Position numbers and translations under genes: made by a program | Origin: Glossina fuscipes | Taxonomy: Eukaryota > Arthropoda > Insecta > Diptera > Glossinidae | Length of the DNA: 64,000 nucleotides | Direction of reading: 5' to 3' | Assembly: GCF_014805625.2 (NCBI RefSeq) | Contig: NW_023998415.1 | Span: 35,184,747-35,248,746, forward strand | Part shown: positions 34,722 through 45,776 of the stretch, piece after piece | How the letters are laid out: the number at the start of each line of letters is the position of its first letter | Numbering within the stretch: position 1 is the stretch's first letter | The notes under the pieces: model-generated | Databases searched by the model: none | Told to the model about the DNA's origin: nothing | Seen by the model: the letters and a program-made list of their open reading frames with translations, nothing else

Positions 34722-35707
34722 CTTAGTTTTTGCACTTGTTTTCGTACATTTGAGTAGTAATTGATTAATAAAAGTGAATTTTTTGTGATTTCCTTTCCTT
34801 AAAATCTCACAGCGCTTGTCAGGAATTTAGAAAAGTGCTTATAAAGCCGTGCTACTGTCCAAATAACCGCGGAAAATACGCATCGACCAAGCCAACTAAA
34901 TAGCCTGACAGAGCATGAGAATCGAAATATTATCAGAATTCTAATAAATGAGCGCAAAATTAGTGCTGTTCTGTTAGTTGTAAACGCGCTACAATAATGT
35001 AAAGCAATAAAGCAAAGCATCCCGAAACCGGTTTCCGCAAAGTTCATAGCCACGGCAGACCCTCCATCGTCCTTTGCTGCTAGTAATAAATTTTGAATTG
35101 GTATCGGTATATTAAGTTTCCTTCTTACCTTTTGTTCGCCCTCGTATCCAACTTAGATTCGTCACCACAACCTACGGGTTTCCAAAAAAATTGATCTATC
35201 GCTTTCTTGGAAGTCGCGCCATTTTATCTTCATTTATAAATCGTATTTTCTTGGAATGCGGCCACAAAAAACCTTGGCTCCTAAAACTGTATGAACCGTT
35301 CCGGGGTAGATGTCATCAGTTGGCTTATATTTTTCCAGCTCTTTTTCAATCGCACAAAACGTCACTAGTTTTGGGTTCATTTGTTACAATTTCAAAACAT
35401 TTCGATTTTGATGCTTTGTCAGTTTGCTTGTTTCACCCGATCGGTACTGGTTTTGTGTGGTATTTGTGTCACTGGAATTTCTTAGAACAATTTGAAGAGT
35501 GGTGAGGCTAACTGCAATTACTTTTCCTACTTCGCCATACGATTTTTCTTTACTTCTTCCTAACTTTATAATCACATATCTAGTCGCTTGAGAAATTGCT
35601 TTGCATTTTCATATATCTTGTGACATTTTGAAAAGAAAAAAATAAGAAAACTCACTTTAATTAGTAAATTATTATTTCCACGTACGAAAACAAATACCAA
35701 AACTAAG
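34722..35707 (-). mobile_element. Tc1-like transposon with long inverted repeats, inactivated
   Basis: Left end cttagtttttgcacttgttt (after TA at 34720-34721) pairs with the right end, which in reverse reads cttagttttggtatttgttt (before TA at 35708-35709). Similarity continues inward for about 70 bp, including the shared ttcgtac block. On the minus strand the interior shows a decayed Tc1 transposase. It starts LGRSKEKSYGEVGKVIAVSL with a helix-turn-helix-like segment, then SSDTNTTQNQYRSGETSKLT (family pattern ..G.v.n..RSGRP.kLt), then CGRIPRKKY near 35255 and GGSAVAMNFAETGFG near 35045, where the family has 'GGGSVMVWGCFS..G.G'. No intact DDE triad is visible. The length, about 986 bp, implies an internal deletion. 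Confidence 0.75.
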
Positions 35708-37029
35708 TACAGTTAAACAGAAAAATACTCTTTTTTCGAACCCTTCATTGTGTGTTGTGTGTGGACTTTTTTATTGTTTTTTTTTTTTTTTAATGGGATT
35801 AAACTGCTTTTTTTGCTTATAACTTCACCTTAACTCCAAATAAAGTCTTGACGTGTCTGTTATTTCATATAAGTTCTTCTTTCTTCTCAGACATATTTTT
35901 CGACCTTTAATCCATAAATGAAGGTTTTTATTAAGAGAAACTGCAATTTTCGATACTGTATGTAGACCCTATTGACCTACTGTATATATATGTATTCTTG
36001 ATCAGCGGAAAATTTTGAATATATATGGCTGTACCCTTCTGTCTAACATGTCTGCAACGCACATTCTCCCCATTACGAAAACGAAGATACCAGATTCAGT
36101 AAACACATTGCAAGTTTTGTCCGTTTTGAACTGATGACATACTGGATGCTTCGCTTATTATTCATAAACTGTAGCAGATGCAAGAACAAGAACTTCTTCA
36201 TATATTCAATTTCAAAAATGAAAGAAGCAATGGAAAGCCAAGTCCATCCAATATTATAAAATATCGAAATATCATTTCAATTCAAAATCGAGAAGAAAGT
36301 TTCAGCGACTTTATGCAAAACGTGCACATATTGCGGATCAGTATCAAATTTTGAATTAATTTAGGCATTCTTGTCCCTCCAATTATTTGTCCTACTCTGA
36401 ATCGATCCAACCTGGACAAACATGCAGAGTAGAATTATACTTTGCCCTTGACCTTTTGTCGCAAATAATTAATTTTAAAGCAAAACCATTTTACTCCGTT
36501 CTGTTGTCTGCCGAAAATTGTTTGAAATATTCAATGGTTGATTAAGTAAAGTTTCTCATAATATTATGAAAATCTCCGATGGATATGTCTTTTTATCTTT
36601 GGCTGTATGTACACAATCTCAACTGTGCTTTGCTCTTGCGATAGTGAAAATTTCGTTTACATTTAAGTACACAAATACACAGATAATTAGCCGATTAAGC
36701 GTGCATACGAGTTAACGTTGGTGTATCTTTGGAACCCATTTGCTAGCATTGACTTACTTGGCTTCTTTTAAAATTTTTAAAATAAAACGGAACTTCAACT
36801 CCTTTAAGTATAACCTGTAACTGGGATTTCGGCAAACTGATTAACACTCGTACATAATTAAAACTTCTTATCAGTTACTGTTGTTTTCTAGTGGAGTTTG
36901 GAATTTTTACACCAATCATCGAATATCATCCGTAGATCATCATCATCATCATCATCATCGTCATCATCGGCACATTATTTACTAGAATCGTGGAAGGACT
37001 TTGCACTGTATGCATGTGCTTTTGTTCCT
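35708..37029. other. No gene seen; (ATC)n and a degraded family A piece
   Basis: A decayed plus-sense family A fragment is likely at about 35950-36090 (tatatatgtattcttgatca, gtctaacatgtctgcaacgc). A (ATC)n microsatellite lies at 36938-36969. No coding frame. Confidence 0.4.
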
Positions 37030-37175
37030 TTTATTATTATACTCATCGACGAAGGATGAAGGGTATATTCATTTCATCCAAACAGTTGCAACGCCCAAAA
37101 GGAAGCATCAAAGACAAATCGTATTTATTTATAGTCTGGATCAACATCAAATTTCGCAAGAACTCGATTTAAGCG

Positions 37176-37207
<32 letters not shown>

Positions 37208-37915
37208 CGTGCGTCTGTGTAATGTATGTTGTAAACATTTTTCATGGCCGCAAAAATAGACCTTCGACTTTAAATTTAGCAGAAATATTGAAAACTCATG
37301 CACGCAGATTAGTATTGAAAATGGGCCAAATCGATCGAAGGAGGCGCCCACAGCACTATGTAAACTGAGGTTAAGCTCGACTTTTCAAAAAGAATAAAAA
37401 ATTGATTTATTACTCGTTACTCATAAGCTAAAGCAGATAAATGCACAATAACTTGAACGCTTATTCAATGGGCGATACTGTAGCACTTGTACAGAAATAG
37501 AAAATGTTCGCCATGTTTACCCAATATTATAATAGATCAAAATTTAATTTTTTCTTTAATACCTAAATAAGGCGCAGAAACAAGCTTGAAAGAGCCAATG
37601 AAGTATATAAATTTTTAGCCAGTTTCAAATTTGGAATGCACCTAAACATGCCCGTTTAGTTCGTCTATCCATTTATCTGTCAACGTAACTGTGTAGTATT
37701 TCTGGTAAACATTGTCCCGTTAGCGAAAAAGCAAGATATTGCTTAGAAATTTGCAAAAGAATTTGGATTTGATCCAAACTTTTCAAAGGATACGCCTATG
37801 CGACCAAAACTTTTATTTTGTAAAGGGAAAAAATCACCTGCGCCCACTCCATATTACGTAGTATAAAAATAAAGTCCCCCTCCTGTTCTGGTCCTTTTTG
37901 CAATAACTATAATGG
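37030..37915 (+). repeat. DINE-1-like repeat, family A, long copy 1
   Basis: Begins near tcgacgaaggatgaagggta, then gcgtgtctgtctgtctgtct at 37172-37205, ccttcgactttaaatttagc, and gggccaaatcgatcgaagga. It continues with at least 500 bp more that matches 40915-41360 (cgatactgtagcacttgtac, aacttttcaaaggatacgcc). The collinear match to the second copy shows that the unit is about 800-880 bp. Open frames at 36990-37222 and 37169-37351 are products of the gtct tract. Confidence 0.75.
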
Positions 37916-40596
37916 GTATAAGTGATGGTATTCAGTCACCACCTAATACAATTTTCCTGCTTGTTCATTATCCTTTTTCAGCTTAAGTGTCTTGTTTAAC
38001 ACTAGCACTGCCGAGTATATCATTTTGATGCTTAATAATTTTCGATTTTCAAATAATTTTGTGATGACTTCTGTTTATATGAAAATACCTTTCAATGCTT
38101 ACAATCACTTTTTTCCGACGTGATCTAGTTTTCAAGATGCCCATCACATATAGCTGTCTCCATTATTTGGTCCGGTTGCTTTTATCGACTTGCCACGCCA
38201 ATCATAAAAAAGAAAATAGAAATCTGAAATTTTGCACGTCCGCAATAGAGAAGAGACTGAAAACATGAGACGAAAAAACGAGAAATGGCGAATATTACTT
38301 TTCATATCTCTATCTATAAATTTCGATCCCGTGAAGATATTTCTGAAAACCTGTGGCCCAAATATTCATCAAGATCACCTTCACGTTCACTCCGAAAACA
38401 CTTGCCATAAATTTAGCATTTTTTGCAACCCGATTGCAAATAATTTGGAAATAAATTGGGATTCAAAGTGAATCGTGGATTGTGAACGTATTAATAAACT
38501 GAGGCTCGAGGCTATGCAGATGGTTTTGATAAACATTTAGTTAACAATTTATCCGAATATAAGGTCGAACGTTATAGACGATAATATGAAAATATTATCG
38601 TTATTTTTTTCTTAGCTTATTTAAGTTTCTCATTTCCGATGGGCGTATACGTATGTGGGCAGCTGATAACATTGGATTCTTAATCGATCAAAGGATATTT
38701 GTGGTAACTTTTACGGCTGCGTCAAGTCGACAAAAATCGGGGGAACAAAATGATCCCATTAGGTAGAAATAGTTACAAGAAAAGCATCGGTATTTCTAGT
38801 CTTAATTGAGGTAATAGGAGAAATAAAAGTGGAATACAAAAATCGTCTATGGGCTAAACTTTGACATTCACCAACTCGAACCAGTACATTAGAATTGTAA
38901 AAATTTGTTGCTAAATGTGGACTTGTTTATAGGTAAATAAAATCCGTTATCACATTCAGTTCAGAGGTATAAGCTACGAGTGAACATGCCGTGGCTCAGG
39001 TGTCTGCATCAATTTTTGCGACCGCGTTACAGTAGTGGACAGACGTATAGATTGATCGAATTAAATGACCTTAGAATCGCAGTATGATCAAGGAAATCGC
39101 CTATAATTTATTTTCTTAAATTTTTACACTTCACAAAACCAAGGCGGAAGAAATCCGGTACACTCCAGTACGAAAAAATTCTGATTAACTTGCTATAAAA
39201 AAATATGTAAACTTGTATAGTATGAAATTATTAAGCCGCACCAAAGTCCGTTTATACAGCCTTTACGAGAAACTTCAAGTTTTATAAAGCTTTTTTAAAA
39301 TTTAACGTAAAAATGCCTCAAAACGGTCTTCATACACACATAGGTATATACATGCTAAAAAGAGCAAACAACTGCATTTTTGAACTTAATCCCAAACATT
39401 TGGAATTGCACCTTGCTAACTTGTTTCACTTTTCCTTATTTCGTAAATCGATAAAAGTTGTTGATGACTTCAAAGCAAATCTCGAATTGATTGAGCAAAG
39501 ATATCCATCCGTACATCCCCAACATTTTCACTTCGAATCTAAATTAAACTTAAATTAAACTTAAGTTGCAAACACAACATAAGTTCACCTAAGGGACACA
39601 CTGTTAGCTTTCGAGAACAACACATACCTACTCGACTGCTCGACTCTGGCCGGTAACTAATGATATAAAAACAATCTATACAAACTCTCCATATTCTTTA
39701 GTGGTAGTTGCTAGGAAAGGTCTGCAGTTATTTTATGTAGATCATTATGAACAATGTATATAATATATGTGCATCGATAACTGAACATAAAAAAGTTAAA
39801 AATGCTTTTATTAAATCTCGGAATATCTCAAAGTCTACTCTTAACAGCCGCCTTAGACGTCTTTTATAGTTGAGCATTTGTAAAGAATATAGAGAATATA
39901 TCCTGATATGCTTTTAATGTCGACAACTGTTTCCACTGTTTAACAAGTTTCAAGGTTATTTAATTAAATGACTTATTGTTATGCATATGTATATATTTTT
40001 TTTATTTTTTTTTTTAATATACTTATATGCTTTTATCATGTAACTATTTATGGTCAGCTTGGGGTTATTTAGTCTCTCCAATGGGAATGGAAACCCGTTA
40101 ACTAGTTAGTGCAGAAATCGAAGTGATGTCGTTCGCTATATAAATGCTTGTGAAACTTTCCCTTACTCATACACATTTACAACTGTTCAGGTTAAGAGAC
40201 ACAATTTTTTACATAATTTTTTAGATATTCGGTGAACATAATAGTACGCAATACATTTAATTTGTCGAAATATAATATATCATGGTTTACGTAATATATA
40301 GTGTCTTTTAATGCATTTTATGAGGCTATTAGCGGGCCTCTATACACTTTAATACCCGTCAACAATTACAAAAGTTAGAAATTCAAACATTTCTTATAAA
40401 TTTTTAATTCATCTAAAGCATATTCAAGTATATCTCTCCGTCCAGTTATTCGGTTAGTCGATTATTTTTATGCCGATCACCGAAGCATGAGGGACATATT
40501 CCTTAACCGTAACCTTAACAAAAATGATTTCAATAAAATGTTTAAAGAAGAATTGTATGATAAGAACAACGTGAGCATGGATTATCTAATCGCAAT
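37916..40596. other. No gene seen
   Basis: AT-rich sequence with a weak minus-oriented repeat trace near 38860-39080 (agtggacagacgtatagatt). The plus frames at 38232-38471 and 39313-39558 have no domain or splice context. A fragment resembling the family A start (caccgaagcatgagggacat) stands alone at 40476-40496. Confidence 0.4.
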
Positions 40597-41387
40597 ATGC
40601 TTTTCTATACCCTTCACCGAAGCATGAGGAATATATTCATTTTGCCGAAACATTTCCAACGACCAAAAGGAAATAGCAGAGACTCCACAAACTGTATATA
40701 TATATATATATTCTTGATTAGCACCGAATTCCAAATCGATTTAAGTATGTCCACCTGTCTGTCCAATGTCTGTTGTAAACATTCTCCTGATCGCAAAGAT
40801 AAACCTTCGACTTTAAATTTGGCAGAAACATTGGAAACTCATGCACGCAGGTTGGAATTGAAAATGGGTCAAATCGGTCGAAGGAAGCGCCCTCAGCACT
40901 ATGTAAACTGATAACGCTTCAGCTTTTCAAAAAAAAAAAAAAAAAAAAATTGATTTCTTACTCATTACTCATAAGTGACAGCAGCTAGATGCAGAAAAAT
41001 TTGAATATATATTTGATGGGCGATACTGTAGCACTGGTACAATAATAGAAAATATTCACCATTATAGGGTATCAAAATTAAATTTTTTTTTTTTCAATAG
41101 TTTGGTAAGGCGCAGACACAGGCTTCAAAAACCCCATAAAATAAGTTTCAAATTTGAAAAGCACCTAACCATGTCCGTCTGTACGTCTGCCCAGCCATGT
41201 CCTAGATATTGCCTACAAATTAGTAAAAGAATTTTATACTGATATAGACTTTTCAAACGATACGCCTACAACGCCCACAGGCCTATACGACAAAAATTTT
41301 TATTCTAAAAACAGAAAAATCAGCCGCATCTACTCCTTATTATAGAATATGAATATTGAGTTCTTTTATTTTTTGTTCTTTTTTTTT
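40597..41387 (+). repeat. DINE-1-like repeat, family A, long copy 2
   Basis: Starts tacccttcaccgaagcatga at about 40610. It contains tatatattcttgattagcac, gtccacctgtctgtccaatg, gcagaaacattggaaactca and 'gggtcaaatcggtcgaagga', then the same long downstream part as 37380-37870. It is interrupted by a poly-G run and the gap at 41401, so its 3' end is not seen. Confidence 0.75.
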
Positions 41388-41500
41388 GGGGGGGGGGGGG
41401 NNNNNNNNNNNNNNNNNNNNNNNNNNNNNNNNNNNNNNNNNNNNNNNNNNNNNNNNNNNNNNNNNNNNNNNNNNNNNNNNNNNNNNNNNNNNNNNNNNNN
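41388..41500. other. Poly-G run and 100-N scaffold gap
   Basis: Thirteen consecutive G at 41388-41400 follow a T run and lead directly into exactly 100 N. A homopolymer G run at a contig edge followed by a fixed-size gap suggests a sequencing or assembly break, so bases next to it should be treated with caution. Confidence 0.9.
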
Positions 41501-41692
41501 ACATTAAGCCTTTGAGAATTATTTGAAATTTGAACTTTTTTTTTTTTTACTTACTTTTCTTATTTGCCGACATTAACATAGAACCATGTTTTCAAATAGA
41601 TGTATGATTAGCAATAAAAAGAACTGAATAATAAGAAAAGTAAGTAAAAAAAAAAAAGTTCAAATTTCAAATAATTCTCAAAGGCTTAATGT
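41501..41692. repeat. Near-perfect inverted repeat beside the gap
   Basis: The left arm 41501-41564 starts acattaagcctttgagaatt. The right arm 41630-41692 is its reverse complement apart from one base in the T/A run (13 T against 12 A). The loop is about 65 bp. The left arm begins exactly at the gap edge, so the true arms may be longer. It could be a miniature inverted-repeat element, a hairpin, or an assembly fold-back. Confidence 0.85.
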
Positions 41693-42539
41693 GCCCGAAG
41701 TTGAGTTAATGAGACCTTACTCAAACACTACAGTAGCTTTCATATGTAGACTGTAAGTTACCAGTTTTTAACTTGATATCTGAAAGGATCATATACATGT
41801 TCAAACTATATCTGTGATATCTATATTCTTGATCTATTGATCTACGTGACAAAATCAGGCAGCAGACAAGCGAATGTCACTACATTGACGCAGCAACAAG
41901 TGAGCGATTTATCGGACAATGCGAAAAGAAGAAAGAAAATTTTAAAATAAAATTTAAAAAAAAAACCTTAAAGTGAAATAAAATCAAATCGGAAAGAAAC
42001 GTCTTAGCGCTTACGAACACAGAAATTGTATAAATTAGTATGTGACACCAAGAAAGTCGTAGAATACGTCGACAGCTATAAAATCGTTGCTGATGATGCG
42101 TTGTACGTCGACTCGATAATCGACAGTTACAAACTGACACTAGTCTTTATAAATTTGACCGTTTTAGAACTTGACAATTTTGTTCAATACACAACGCGTT
42201 CAAACATACCTTGGTAAATTGTCCAAGAACCTGTGCCACACGTGTATGACGATTAGTAGCGAACGAGTTAAAGTGATCTTTGTTTAGTTTAGTTTAGCAC
42301 CCTATCTGTGTTACGCGAGTTAATTTGGAAAAGTTCTGCTGTCCGCCATTGTCCCCAGCATAAGTATATCACTTGCCGACTTTATCACTTTGAAGGCTAC
42401 TATCGCAAGATCCTTACACCTGTCGACCCATTTATTTAACATTAAATAGTGAAAATTATACGCTCAGCCAGATAAATGTTTGCTCTTATTTTAATTTCGA
42501 TTGTATTCTCAATTAAATCTTGGTGTAATTATAAAGTAA
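41693..42539. other. No gene seen; possible leader of the short frame at 42553
   Basis: A mostly non-coding stretch. The plus frame at 42026-42217 and its minus shadow have no recognised content. The stretch 42200-42540 reads like an untranslated leader (few repeats, mixed composition), but no TATA box or splice site is convincing. Confidence 0.3.
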
Positions 42540-42552
42540 TTATTATAAATAC

Positions 42553-42738
42553 GTGAGCAAAATGGCTGCGAGTAATCCAAATTCCGAAATATTGAGAGTA
42601 AAAAATCATTACATAATAGAGATAAAGTTATTCTGGCAGAATGTTCCAAATATTGTGGAGGAGAGTAACCAAGTAGGAGTAAATACAATTAAACCAAATT
42701 TTCACTGGACTTGGTCGCACTTTGAGAGACAATTTTAG
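42553..42738 (+). CDS. Short open frame of unknown nature, possible gag or exon start
   Basis: An ATG in good context (gtgagcaaaATGGC at about 42562) opens a frame reading MAASNPNSEILRVKNHYIIE and ending FHWTWSHFERQF. The composition is protein-like but there is no recognised domain. It might be the start of a retrotransposon gag, a first exon, or chance. No downstream pol or long terminal repeats were seen, which argues against an intact retroelement. Confidence 0.2.
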   Translation: MSKMAASNPNSEILRVKNHYIIEIKLFWQNVPNIVEESNQVGVNTIKPNFHWTWSHFERQF

Positions 42739-42959
42739 TTCACCTCGCGATCAAACCCCTATATATGATATCCAATATCGCCAGAAGGTCTTCTATTTTT
42801 CGTTCAAACTTATTATTCAACAACTTTCCCCATTTACCGTTTGTAGTTTGTTTTCTAATGAAATTTCGTTTCCCTCGTGGTTTTTTATTTATATAATAAT
42901 TATACGCTCCTTATATTATGATTTATACGATACGTTCGTTAAGTTTATTTAGATGCATG

Positions 42960-43225
42960 TAACAACCAGAAGGAGTTGTGGTATAGCCATCAGTTATTAT
43001 ATCGATCAAATCGGAATCACTTTCTAAGCTTATCTTTCCGTCTGCCCATCGTGTTCTCTTTTGTGCAATCTACCGGTCGCAATTTATACAATATTTTGAT
43101 AAAAATTTCGTACACCGATATGTTTTGGCCCAAAGACAAACGCTTTTGAAAATTTTTCGTATCGCACCACTTTCCCAACCATTTCCCACATAAAGTCTTA
43201 CTTTGAGTGATTTTCATGATGATTA
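42960..43225 (+). repeat. DINE-1-like repeat, family B fragment
   Basis: Plus-sense blocks aaatcggaatcactttctaa, ttgataaaaatttcgtacac and gatatgttttggcccaaaga are present. The copy is truncated on both sides. It faces the next, opposite copy. Confidence 0.6.
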
Positions 43226-43307
43226 ACTTTCTTAAAAAGCTTTCAAAGATATATCTGAAGTATTATTAATTTAGTTACACAGTTCAACAACTATTTCATT
43301 TAATAAA

Positions 43308-44060
43308 AAGTGAAAACATTATAGTCGGGCTAGGCCTACACGATATCGTCTAACACAATTCTTATTTTTGCCATGGAACACAAAAATTGTTTTCATAGGA
43401 ACACACCGTTATGGGACGGTGTATTAAAAATTAGACCTTTTTGCAAATGTAGTCTTGCGTTCCGTTAGAATGATTGTGCCCATCAGGTTCAAAAATTGAA
43501 GCATTTTTTATATAATGTTTTATGTCAAATTACTATTACGGCCTAATTTTCATCATAACATATTAAAGTTTAGACTTTTCTGCCCTATAAAGGGTCAATT
43601 TTCGTGAAATCTTACTTAGGCTAATATCCAAACAATCGGCCGAGATAGTCCAAATTTGGCGCAGTTAATTTTTATAACCTAGACCGCTTGTGGTATAGCC
43701 AGTTTTGCCGAGAAATTTTGAAAATGGCACTTTTTTCCCATATAACGATTTTTCAGTATAGCCCTTTATATGGGGAGCGATCGAAAAAATGTACCGATCC
43801 GAACCATTTTGCATAGCGTTCATCCTTGGGTCAAAACGCGTCACTGTATCAAATTTCATCGACATATATCAAAAATTGCGATTTGTAGGTCGAACACAAA
43901 TTTACATGGACAAACATCAGACGGACAGACTAGCCTAGAATCATAATCTGAACTGATCAGTATAATAGAAGGTGGATCTATATTAAGCCTTCTTGCGTGT
44001 TACATATGTCCGCACTAACTTAATATACCCCGCACCACAAATGGTGTAGGGTACAATTAC
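43308..44060 (-). repeat. DINE-1-like repeat, family B, full-length reference copy
   Basis: The left end (sense 3' end) starts aaaagtgaaaacattatagt with a damaged hairpin tcgggctaggcctacacga. The right end (sense 5' end) is the palindromic start accccgcaccacaaatggtg followed by tagggta. Inside, in order from the right, lie cgcactaacttaatatacc, the gacggacagac segment, and 'cgatccgaaccattttgcat'. The 750-bp length and order make this the best local model of the family. Several other fragments align to parts of it. Confidence 0.75.
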
Positions 44061-44397
44061 AGTAACTCTTATGTTAATGAACCATTCAAAGCATTTACGG
44101 TTTGAGACAGGGCCGTCTTATCATCGAAAACGTGATCCACACGATGAGACTAAGTTTCGACATTATCAATGGTGTGACAACCATCCCTGTTTTTATCAGA
44201 AATAAACCTTAAATTTCCAAAGCCAACGATCAGCAAAATCTGACTTGGCACACTTATGCATCATAATCGGAGAAACAATACCGCGAACAATAGACTTAAA
44301 ATTAGCTATAGATCTAAGATCTTTAGAACTAAGAAAAAAATCGCATATAAAATAGTGATATTTATAAATAAATACATTTTTGCATCTTTTTTTCGTC
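44061..44397. other. No gene seen
   Basis: Nothing supported. A minus open frame at 44196-44426 runs into the SINE and lacks recognisable content. Confidence 0.4.
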
Positions 44398-44570
44398 TGA
44401 GCGGATGAGTAGTCAAAGGATTCCAACTAACAATTCAATGATTGTGGATTCAAGTTCAATGGGATTCTCAATAAAGCCAATAGCCTTAGAATGCGAGTTG
44501 TAAGACTTTAGTGTTAGAATCTATTTCTCTACCTAGCTTAACAGTAATAGTATTAACCTCTCGAATAGAT
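44398..44570 (+). mobile_element. tRNA-derived SINE, diverged copy
   Basis: Plus-oriented copy aligning with the minus strand of 1408-1592. The head cggatgagtagtcaaaggat aligns with the A-box region. gattgtggattcaagttcaa aligns with the B box (one or two changes from ggttcgaat). gccaatagccttagaatgcg and ctatttctct align with the body, and the tail has taatagtattaa. All four landmarks occur in the same order. Confidence 0.65.
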
Positions 44571-45200
44571 TTTTAGCGACCAACTCAGCTAATTCGTTCT
44601 TCAACTGTAAAAAAAGTATTAAAGTCATAGAATTAACAACACATCATCAATTGTTCACGGTTGTCACTATTGTGGCGACCATGACATTTTCGGTTTAAGC
44701 AATACGGGACGCTTAAGTTTGCTTTTCATAACGTTCAGATTAATCTAGGCGAGTAGATCAAAAGATGCCAAATCCAATGCAAACAGCGGATAATCTGACT
44801 GATGTGTAATAATCAGTAACTAAACGTCATTTTTAAAAGCCAACTACGCCAAACCTCGTATCGCGTTGTCAAGCTTCGAACGCTTCAAGTTAACTATTCT
44901 CGGGCCTTTCAATCTTAGAAACAAATTTATCATGAAATGCTACAGCATTTTTTTTCCTAATTGTCAACGATCTATATAAAAATTTTTATTTACGATTACA
45001 TGCACTTATAATGAGTAAGATTTTGTTTTTTGTTTTGTTTTTTTTTTTTTTTTTTCTTAATTTGAGTATCAATTGGGTATCAATTGGTTGAATAGATGTG
45101 ATTGCTTTCTTATTTTATATTATTAAGAAAATTTTTTCTATTTTTATCAAAAGTAAAAAAATATACTTTACATTTAGGATATTAACATACATCTATACAT
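44571..45200. other. 3' flank of the dCMP deaminase gene
   Basis: Includes a T run at 45029-45055. On the minus strand an AATAAA (plus-strand tttatt at 44985-44990) lies about 210 nt after the deaminase stop and is a candidate polyadenylation signal. Nothing else seen. Confidence 0.45.
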
Positions 45201-45776
45201 TTACATACAGGAATTCTTTTTCCAATTCATTTGAGTTTGGTCAATATTTATGGTAAATTCATTCATTATTGGTTCGTATTTTTTATATACTATACCGCCA
45301 GCATCGAGCATAATTTTGGAAGCTTGAAATTCAGGTTTCTCAGCGTATTTATCAGAAATATAATACACCTGTGAAATTCCCGTTTGAAGTATCAGTTTGG
45401 TGCATTCATTGCATGGAAATAACGTTGTATACATGCGAGTATTTTTCAAACTTTTACAGTTACTATTTAAAATAGCATTTGCTTCGGCATGCACTACAAA
45501 AAGCCTTTTATCTTGTAGAGGATCATCACTTTCCACATCGGTTATCTTATGCCAAGGAAATATATCATCACTACAATTCTGCGGGAAACCATTATATCCA
45601 ACGCCGACACTGCGATTTTCCTCATTGACTATAACTGCACCCACTTGAGTAGAGGGATCCTTACTGCGTTGTGCTGTTACTATAGCGACAGCCATGAAAT
45701 AGTCATCTAATTGTAAATAATCAACACGTTTACAATTTTTTAAGGCTTTGAAATTCGTTTTCCTCGCATCCGCCAT
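45201..45776 (-). CDS. DCTD: Deoxycytidylate (dCMP) deaminase
   Basis: Encodes a 191-residue cytosolic zinc enzyme that turns dCMP into dUMP, the substrate for thymidylate synthase. It helps set the dCTP/dTTP balance; the family is usually allosteric and hexameric. The sequence shows the cytidine deaminase fold signatures: GYNGFPQNCSDD at 60-71, the HAEA box at 96-99 (His96 zinc ligand, Glu98 proton shuttle) and PCNEC at 121-125 (Cys122 and Cys125 zinc ligands). Length is close to animal homologues (about 180-200). The start ATG lies in good context (ggaaaATGGC). The frame is intronless and ends in TAA. It is followed, on the same strand further upstream, by clathrin light chain. The C-terminal KKNSCM tail is not diagnostic. 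Confidence 0.95.
   Translation of the reverse strand: MADARKTNFKALKNCKRVDYLQLDDYFMAVAIVTAQRSKDPSTQVGAVIVNEENRSVGVGYNGFPQNCSDDIFPWHKITDVESDDPLQDKRLFVVHAEANAILNSNCKSLKNTRMYTTLFPCNECTKLILQTGISQVYYISDKYAEKPEFQASKIMLDAGGIVYKKYEPIMNEFTINIDQTQMNWKKNSCM

Noticed and set aside
40597..40911. 104-codon plus frame
   Set aside because: Part of the family A repeat; the same frame is broken in the copy at 37030.
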